Source of the DNA: Grifola frondosa
Lineage: Eukaryota > Basidiomycota > Agaricomycetes > Polyporales > Grifolaceae
Direction of reading: 5' to 3'
Assembly: GCA_001683735.1 (NCBI GenBank)
Contig: LUGG01000002.1
Coordinates: 806,001-870,000 of the forward strand
DNA: 64,000 nucleotides
Shown here: piece after piece, positions 57,050 to 64,000 of the stretch
Layout: each line of letters begins with the position of its first letter
Numbering within the stretch: position 1 is the stretch's first letter
Made by a program: the position numbers and the translations under genes
Notes under the pieces: model-generated
The model's input: only the letters and a program-made list of their open reading frames with translations
Database searches by the model: none
Told to the model about the DNA's origin: nothing

Positions 57050-59009
57050 TCAATTCTCGTCATGATCCGTATCCTCTCCAAGTGCTAATTCAGCTCCTAA
57101 TTCAGCATTTAAATCCGCCAACTCGCGCTCCAGGCGTGCTTGAGAAACGGGCTCGATCACTGGGATCACTCTACATTCATGAACAGCTCCGCAACCATCC
57201 CTGGACACACATGTCGGTCAAAAGCCAAAGCTCAACTCGTCAGGGTACCTACAAGCCTTGCTTAAACATCTTCTTCCGCAACAACACCCACGGTTTACGG
57301 AGAGGGCCCTCCTGAAGTGGACGTAGCACGGAGAGAAAATTGTCGTAGTCGGTCCATGTACCAGCAGTGAAATCATCCTCGACGAAGATACCGGTTTTCC
57401 AGAGGCCAAGGCAGTGATGAATCTGGCAGTACATGTGAGCTTGTAGAGAAGAACTTCAAGCAACATACTGCTGTGAGAACGAGCGCAATAGCCTGGAACG
57501 GGATGGGGTTGAACGCATCTTGGTAAGAAACCTATCGCCGCGGCATGCTTGAACCATGCCTTGTGAACGAGTTCAGCAATGATTGGATGACGAAAGAGCT
57601 TTTCATCAACTTGAGGGTTCTGTCAATGTTGTCGGCGGTTAGCAAACCATGGCAAAACAGATTTGATTGAAGGTTCAATACCGCTCGGTGAAAGGTGGGC
57701 TCAGGTTTCGTAGCTTCATAGTCCAACAGGGCTAGTATACGCGCCTTATTTTGAGCGGCATAGCTCACGTCGCGAATGATGCCAAAGTGTGAACCAATGG
57801 CGTCCAAGACGATCTGCTTCAGGCGACTACGCACAGTAGACTCTTGGTCAGAGAGCTGACATGAAAAGGATGTGAGTAACAATGAATCAAGTAATGAAAG
57901 ACACTCACAAAGCGTTCAATTTCGGCTGTAAAGGGAAATTGAGTGCGATCGCCATACTGGATCTCGAGAGCGTCTTGGAACTTCTCTCGAAGCATTATTT
58001 CCTTCTCATCTGTTTCTAGATATGCATTAATCGTTATGCAGTATACCTTTACAAGTTGCGTAGCCTTGATTATAGCCTTCTTGAGCTCGTTGTCATGGGC
58101 AAAATTCCTGAGGCGTGGGCGATTGTTGTTGTGCATCGCCTTCTTGGCACGACGTGCTTCTTCTCGCTGCTCATCCGGATTGGGACGTTTCTGACTTAGA
58201 CGAGCTGTTTCTATGTGGCGACTATCAACGACAGAATCAGAAATCTGTGTCAAGGAATTGGGAACCAAGGAACCCTGTGGACGATTATGGGGGAGACTGG
58301 CCAGATACGAAGATGGGACAAGAGAGGTCGGCACCATAGGAAAATTGATCGCTGCGGATGCGGAACACTCTGCTGGAATAGCATGAGTAAACGCGCCCCT
58401 AAGTTGTTGTAGCCGCATAGCCCCTGTCAAAGGCCCACTGGTACCCAGACCCGGATGCATGTTTGCTGTAAACTGTAGTCGCATTAATTCGAGCTCGTAT
58501 CAAGTGAAATATGACTACATACTGCAGGAGAATCCTCTGATGCACAGCTGGTGCTAGGAGTGGGCCCCGATGGTGCAGATCTTGTTTGGGGTCGTGCCTG
58601 CGCACGCTGGGGCCTCAAAATCATTGTCTTCGTTGTCGTCCCAACCCTGTTGACGATTGTAATCTTCCAGCGAAAGATCATCTTCATTGGAAGCCTCTGG
58701 CTGATTCTGCGTCGCAGAATCGGCACGCTCACGTGGTGGGACATCTGGTCGCATGTTCTGGATCAATGCTATGGAGAATCAGCACTCGATGGGGAGATAC
58801 ATGGCATACAGTGACTTACCATGATCAGCATGTGCAGTAGGCATGATGGCACGTCGGGATCGCATCTCCTCCGATGGTTGGGTGCCATTTTCGCCTGGAG
58901 CATTGGGTGGTACATTCTCCTTGCTTGTGAGAAGAGCTCTCGCTTGAGATTTTCCTCCACGACCACGGCCACGACCACGGCCGCGACCGCGGGATGTTCG
59001 AGCTGCCAT
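57050..59009 (-). CDS. DUF6532 protein, Plavaka partner (element 2)
   Basis: The N-terminus has repeated Arg-Gly (TSRGRGRGRGRGRGG), typical of nucleic-acid-binding tails, then a disordered acidic part. The DUF6532 domain starts at about HDNELKKAIIKATQLVKVYC. It continues with LREKFQDALEIQYGDRTQFP, RSRLKQIVLDAIGSHFGI, KARILALLDYEA, NPIPFQAIALVLTA and IHHCLGLWKTG. It ends in a short acidic coil (LERELADLNAELGAELALGE) and stops at 57050. Function unknown; the family is abundant in mushrooms and often near transposases. At least six exons; the joint near 58625 (DFEA to RPQRAQ) is out of frame by one. Confidence 0.75.
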
Positions 59010-59193
59010 CTACTGCTCTGATCATTAGGCAATATTATGGGTCAGAAGGTTTGGGAGAGGCACCTGTGGAATGATGAGAGGTCGGAGGCAACTTGCTGTG
59101 TGTCGGCAAGGCCCGGAATAGGACTTGCGCGACCTAATCGCAATCTTGTAGAGTCAAATTTGTGCGTCCAGATATCATCATCTTCTCGTCCTT

Positions 59194-62100
59194 ATGGCTG
59201 CAATCCAATGCCTCAATTGTCATGCACTTTTTGCAGAAGATTCTCACCTTCGTCATCATCTCGCACAAAAGACAGCTTGTAAGGATGGACACTTCAAAAA
59301 GGTCAAGACACGGCCTCCGCCATCCCCATCGACTGAACGAGCTAGCATTCGTCGTCGTCGTCAGGAGCCAGCTACTTTATCTTCGAATTCCCCAGATGCT
59401 CACATATCTCCTGGTGGTCAGCAAGATGACAGTTGTTCGTCTTCCACACGGTCGGGCCCATCGTCATCCACGCATTCAACTGCACAAGACAAATTCATCA
59501 GAAAGACATATCCTGATGCTGGAAAACCATTGCGAGAGCATCCTACCATTTTTGAAATGCGTAAAGCAGTTCAGAAGCAGGAGGGTTTGCCGCCGTGGGC
59601 ACCATTTGTTAGCAAGGAGGAGTGGGAGTTCGCCGAGTGGATCATCGCCAGCGGCATCTCACAGGACGAGACTGACAAGTTACTTAAATCTGGCATGGTA
59701 GGTTCATTGCTTTTCGAAAATACATACTATACTGATAAGTCAGAGACAGTTTCAGCTATGTGTTGCGAGTAACGCAGCCAAATTCGCATCTTACCGTGAT
59801 AACAAGACCCTGTTAAAGACTATTGACCTACTACCCGGCCCCGCAACGTCATGGAAACTCATTGAAATCACTGTAAAAGGGGACATGCAGGATGCTAAGG
59901 GGAATACGATGACAGAGACACTCGATGTATGGGCGCGCAATCCTGTGGAAGTCGTCGCAGAGTTGTTGGGCAACCCAGAATTCAAGGACGAGTTGGAGTA
60001 CGCACCAGCAGAGGTATATATGGGAGCAGAGATGGAAGGAATGGATCCCGACAGGCTGTTCGAGGAGATGTCTGCTTCGGATTGGTGGAACAGAGTCCAA
60101 GTAAGCACAGCGTCTATCAGAACATGGTCATGTATATAGACGTTGACGTACCCGTAGACATCAGGAGACCTTCCAAAAGAGGCGACAATTGCACCTGTAA
60201 TTCTTGCTTCTGACAAGACACAATTATCGACGTTTAGCGGCGATAAGGTTGCATGGCCAGTCTATCTTACCATCGGGAATATCAAAAATTCCGTTAGACG
60301 ACGACCTTCAAGACGCGCTATGGTTCTCCTAGGTTATCTGCCTGTCTCAAAACTCTCTTGTTTCCGGCCACAGGATCGCTCCCTGCAAGGATATCGGCTA
60401 TTCCACTTCGCCATGCAGCAACTTCTCTCACCTTTGGTTGATGCCGGAAAGCATGGCGTGGAGATGGTATGCGCGGATGGTCTTGTCCGATTGGTCTTTC
60501 CCATACTGGCGGCCTACCTTGCCGACTATCCAGAGCAATGTCTTATTTGCTGCAATAAGGAAAATCGGTGTCCAACCTGTGTCGTCCCACGGGATGAGCG
60601 CGGTGAGCTGGTTGACAGCTGCTATCGCGATCCTGAGACGACTTTAGCAGCAGTCAATGATCCCTCATCCTCGCGTTTCGACAACGAAGGACTCCGACAC
60701 GTACCTAATCCATTTTGGATGAATCTCCCACATGCAAATATCTTCAATTGTATCACTCCGGATCTTCTCCACCAGCTGCATAAAGGTGTTTTCAAAGATC
60801 ACCTAGTCAAATGGACGACGAAGGGATTTGAAGCTGAGGTTGACTCACGATTTATGCGCGTACCTCCGTATATAAATCTACGTGCATTCAAAAAGGGAAT
60901 ATCGTCAATCTCTCAGTGGACGGGCAATGAATTTCGCGAGATGGAGAAGATCTTTGTCTGTATTCTCTGTGGTCTGCATGAAGACTCACGTGTTATCACC
61001 GCAACTCGCGCCATCCTAGACTTCATTTACCTCGCTCACTACCCTTCCCATTCGACGTCGACTCTCGAGGATATGCAGCGCGCACTAGAAACGTTCCACA
61101 GCCACAAGCAGGTATTCGTCGATCTCGGTGTCCGATCGCATTTCAACATCCAGAAGATCCACTGGATGAAACATTATGTCGTCTCAATTATCGACTTCGG
61201 GTCATGCGACGGCCTCAGCACAGAGATATCAGAACGGCTCCATATCGACTTCGCCAAGCAGGCCTATCGTGCAAGTAATCGAAAGGCATATATCAAGCAG
61301 ATGATACTGTGGCTGTTGCGTCGTGAGAAGGTGCGATGGATGCGGGGCTACATACGTTGGAACACGGCCCTCGAGACGCAAAATGATCTCGTAGGCAACC
61401 AGCCTACTGGCTATGATGTCCTTCTTAGTGATCGAGATGACGATTCTGAGGATGAGGACCTCTCAGATGATTGTCTTCAGCAGTCTGGACTTTGGACTCA
61501 CGAATCTGTGGAAGTACTGTCCTACCCTGCTCATCCGTCACATGAATCACAGGTCGTGACCTATGATCACACAGATATACACCTAGACAATCACACGGGT
61601 ACAACTAGCAGATTGGCCACCGACCTCGATGACGAAGCTGACCTCGAAGAGTCCCAGGTGAGCAAAGTTCGCCCTTGCACACAGGTCACCTAATAAGACT
61701 CCAACCTTAGTGTACTACCTATTTCAGCCCATATCGGATCGCACGTCGTCCAGGACTGGGTTTCTACACAGCTGCGGAGATTGTCGCACACTTTGGGGCT
61801 GTTTCGTTCGAACATGCTCTGAAGACCTTCCTTCAGCGCGAATGCCCCACCGCCCAGGAAAGATATATTGAGGGGACCATCACAAAACACCCTTATGCAG
61901 TGTTCAAGCAATTTAGCCGTGTACTCCCTTCTCTTCGTGGTGTCGACGGCGACACCTTCTATGATCGTATTCGGGCTTGTCCTTCTTCTCACGATCAAGC
62001 TGCTTATTTTAGTACTGTTCTCTATGTCGACCAACCCGAGCACGCTCACACGGTCGGTCTTGAAGGTGCGCTACAGACGTCAGCATTTTAGTGATACTGT

Positions 62101-62470
62101 CACTTACTAGATACTCGAAGGCTACCGTGTCGGTCAAGTCCGTGTCATCTTCTCGATACCTCCATCTCTCCAGCGACTACGAGCTGATCCAACCCAAGCA
62201 AATGGACATCTAGCTTATGTCGAGCTGTTCACACCATTCACCAAACAGCCCGAGCCTCATAGCAAGCTCTACAAGGTTGCACGATCCTTCAGTGGTATGA
62301 CACGCCGCGCAGTTGTTATGCCATTGACCACGATCTTTCGGAGCTGTCATTTGATGCCCGACTGGGGTGGAGTCGCCGACAAGACTTGGTCAGCAGATAC
62401 TATACTAGAAGAATGTGAGATGTTTTATTTAAATCCGTTTTCTGACCATCATATGTATATATTTGTATAA
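59194..62470 (+). CDS. Plavaka transposase (element 2)
   Basis: Exons are 59194-59697, 59756-60100, 60158-61657, 61728-62065 and 62121-62470. The N-terminal C2H2-like finger is AAIQCLNCHALFAEDSHLRH. The core has LREHPTIFEMRKAVQKQEGL, WARNPVEVVAELLGNPEF, FEEMSASDWWNRVQ, PVILASDKTQLSTFSGDK and VYLTIGNIKNSVRRRPS. Then come LADYPEQCLICCNKENRCPT, PDLLHQLHKGVFKDHLVKW, ILDFIYLAHYPSHS and SERLHIDFAKQAYRASNRK. The tail SADTILEECEMFYLNPFSDH is typical. The exon 3 to 4 junction is off by one base as spliced here; otherwise the frame is open, so the gene is nearly intact. Confidence 0.85.
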
Positions 62471-62841
62471 TTCATGGTCATGCTGCTCCGACGAACCTCT
62501 ATATTCAAGTTCTAGAGCTGCTCCATTGAAGTCGTGACACTGAATGCATGCACACATTGGTTATTGGACCATGCATAACATGATCGGAAGCACCTTCCTC
62601 TTCAATGACTCAGACGGAGACTTGCAGCGCTGAAACGACACACTCGGAGATAATCTCTCCTTATGGACACTCGATCACTCTATAGCTAAACAAGGAGATT
62701 TCTAAATCATTGTTGAAATGGATTATCAATAGTAGGTAGGTGGATCGGATTAGCCATCGTCGGAAAGGCTAGGCTCCGCAGGGTGAGCTACGGAGCAGTT
62801 GAGATAAGATCTCCGCATGGAGATTTCCCGGTTTCCTGATG

Positions 62842-63155
62842 TGGTTGAACGATCCTCTGGTAGCTAGAAAGAAGTCGACCCTCAGAAGCCCATATCTTCC
62901 CCAACGTTGGAGAGTACTTTGGCTAGGTTTGGGCGCTCGAGTAACTCGACTTGTAACTCAAGTCGAGTTGCAAGCGCGATGCGAAAGTGGCGGGCCACGC
63001 GTTTGTCACGGGACCGCATTTGGCACGTGATAGGGTTGTTGATCGTGAATAGAGTTTAAGACTGTCCACGCTCTTCAACGGAACGCTCCCGTCCTTTCCC
63101 CTCCCCCCCGTTTTCTCTTTCTCTTGTTCACTCATCCATCCGCCCTCTCTTTAAG
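62842..63155. other. Intergenic, promoter of the H1-like gene
   Basis: It contains a short palindrome around 62935-62970 (ACTCGACTT and AAGTCGAGT) and a CT-rich leader just before the ATG at 63156. No gene seen. Confidence 0.45.
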
Positions 63156-63870
63156 ATGCCACCTCGCCGTGCCGCAGCAGCAACAGCCATCGATGCTCCA
63201 GCGGAGCCCCGTCGCTCTGCTCGTATCAAAGAACAACCGAAGGCTGAACCTGCGCCTAAGAAGGCGCCGGCTAAGCCCAGGACCAGGAAACCTAAAGTTG
63301 ATGCTGAAGGCAAACCCGCTGAAGAGGGCGAAAAGCCTAAGAGAGGAAGAAAGCGGACTGCATCCGACAAGGAAGCAGAAGAAACTGTTGCTGCTGAGCC
63401 CAATGGCACTGCCGATGGCGAGCAGCCACCTCCCTCGAAGAAGGTTAGTTGTTGTGCTTGCTTTCCATTTATCAATTACTAATGTCCCCATAAAGGCGAA
63501 GCCTGCATCTAAGGCTGCAAAGCCTGCGTCCAAGGCCACTGCTAAGCCAGCTTCGAAAGTATCTCGAGCGGGTTCCGCGAAGCCGGCTTCCCGTGCTGCG
63601 TCTGCCAAACCTGCTTCCCGGGCCTCAGCCAAACCTCCTTCTGCCGCTACAGCGAAGAGGCCTGCTTCAAGGGCTGGATCCAAGAAGCCCGCCTCCAAGG
63701 TGTGCCCACATTAATGTCATGATCCGCGAAGATCTCACGAACTGCTGCCTCAGGTGGGCAAAGAGGAGAAGGAGAATGAGGCGACTGCTGGTCCAGCACC
63801 AGAGACTATTGCGGAGGAGCCAGAGGCCGAGGCAGCCGCTGTTGAGGCTGAAGTCACGGCAGAGGCTTGA
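63156..63870 (+). CDS. Histone-H1-like, Lys/Ala/Pro-rich basic nuclear protein
   Basis: Three exons (63156-63443, 63496-63699, 63754-63870) join to 202 residues. The N-terminus is basic with PRRSARIKEQPKAEP and KPRTRKP. The middle is a run of short repeats of the type AKPASKA/AKPASRA (about ten copies). The end is acidic and Ala/Glu-rich. There is no globular H1 domain or HMG box, so it resembles an H1 tail or an architectural chromatin protein; the role is inferred from composition. The start resembles that of the nuclear peroxiredoxin at 30045. A strong CT-rich leader precedes the ATG, which suggests high expression. Confidence 0.7.
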
Positions 63871-64000
63871 TCTTCGTCAGTGTCTTATCGTTATCTTGTC
63901 GTGCGGTGAAAAATGACACATCACTTCAGAGTCTAATGAACTCGTATAAAGATGATCACGAACATATGCAATCTTCTCGCTGTATCGTTGCTTGTTGTCC

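Larger units (their letters stand above)
56729..62841. mobile_element. 6.1-kb Plavaka DNA transposon (element 2)
   Basis: The left end starts CATCAGGAATCGAGG at 56729. The complement of the right end starts CATCAGGAAACCGGG and ends at 62841; 18 of 23 outer bases match. TG flanks both sides (56727-56728 and 62842-62843). Several CTCCGC/GCGGAG motifs lie within 200 bp of each end. The element carries a minus-strand DUF6532 gene and, divergent from it, a plus-strand Plavaka transposase. It sits between the UBR7-like gene and the H1-like gene and breaks no recognised gene. Confidence 0.75.

Noticed and set aside
63490..63700. Minus-strand Ala/Gly/Leu-rich open frame opposite the H1-like gene
   Set aside because: It is the complement of the AKPASKA repeats and has no independent support.

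Overview
The window is nuclear DNA of a basidiomycete fungus, most likely an agaricomycete. Genes are dense, on both strands, and broken by many introns of about 45-65 bp with GT-AG (once GC-AG) borders. Fungal families typical of mushrooms occur: a DUF6533 membrane protein, DUF6532-type proteins, Plavaka transposases and an M35 peptidyl-Lys-type protease. Exons were joined by hand from splice signals and family motifs, and I checked that phases close for most genes.

Layout. 1-1.5 kb: a fold-back repeat. 1.5-7.3 kb: a four-TM membrane protein, a small hydrophilic protein and a Zn2Cys6 transcription factor. 7.3-11 kb: no recognised gene. 11-20 kb: an unrecognised 154-aa protein, a secreted M35 metalloprotease, proteasome subunit beta-3, a small TA-flanked MITE, PET117, an aldehyde dehydrogenase and a 100-aa protein. 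20-34.4 kb: DUF6533 protein, calmodulin, a WASP/Las17 homologue, an LRR (RNI-like) protein, a nuclear PrxQ/Dot5-type peroxiredoxin, a gag-like plus nuclease-like pair, and transaldolase. 34.4-37.7 kb: mostly empty. 37.7-53.3 kb: a glutathione S-transferase gene split in two by a 14.7-kb Plavaka element. 54.8-56.3 kb: a UBR7-like ubiquitin ligase. 56.7-62.8 kb: a second, 6.1-kb Plavaka element. 63.2-63.9 kb: a histone-H1-like basic protein.

The main discovery is the large element at about 38430-53128. Its termini are inverted repeats beginning CATCAGCAAAA, and a 2-3 bp direct repeat flanks it. Removing it rejoins the two GST parts into one 252-codon frame if the join is made at CTC|TGTATT. Besides the transposase and a divergently transcribed partner gene, it carries fragments of host housekeeping genes, all on the minus strand: both halves of eIF4G, an intron-containing actin copy with a stop codon, a probable AVL9/DENN C-terminus and a probable exosome subunit start. 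The second element has the same plan (divergent partner plus transposase, CATCAGG termini, TG direct repeat), so the two define one structural family.

Several otherwise conserved genes (transcription factor, Las17, LRR protein, UBR7) contain single-base losses, many in C/G runs, with conserved protein continuing in the next frame. This looks more like homopolymer errors in the sequence than like gene death, although some genes (ALDH, calmodulin, Pup3, transaldolase, M35 protease) are clean.
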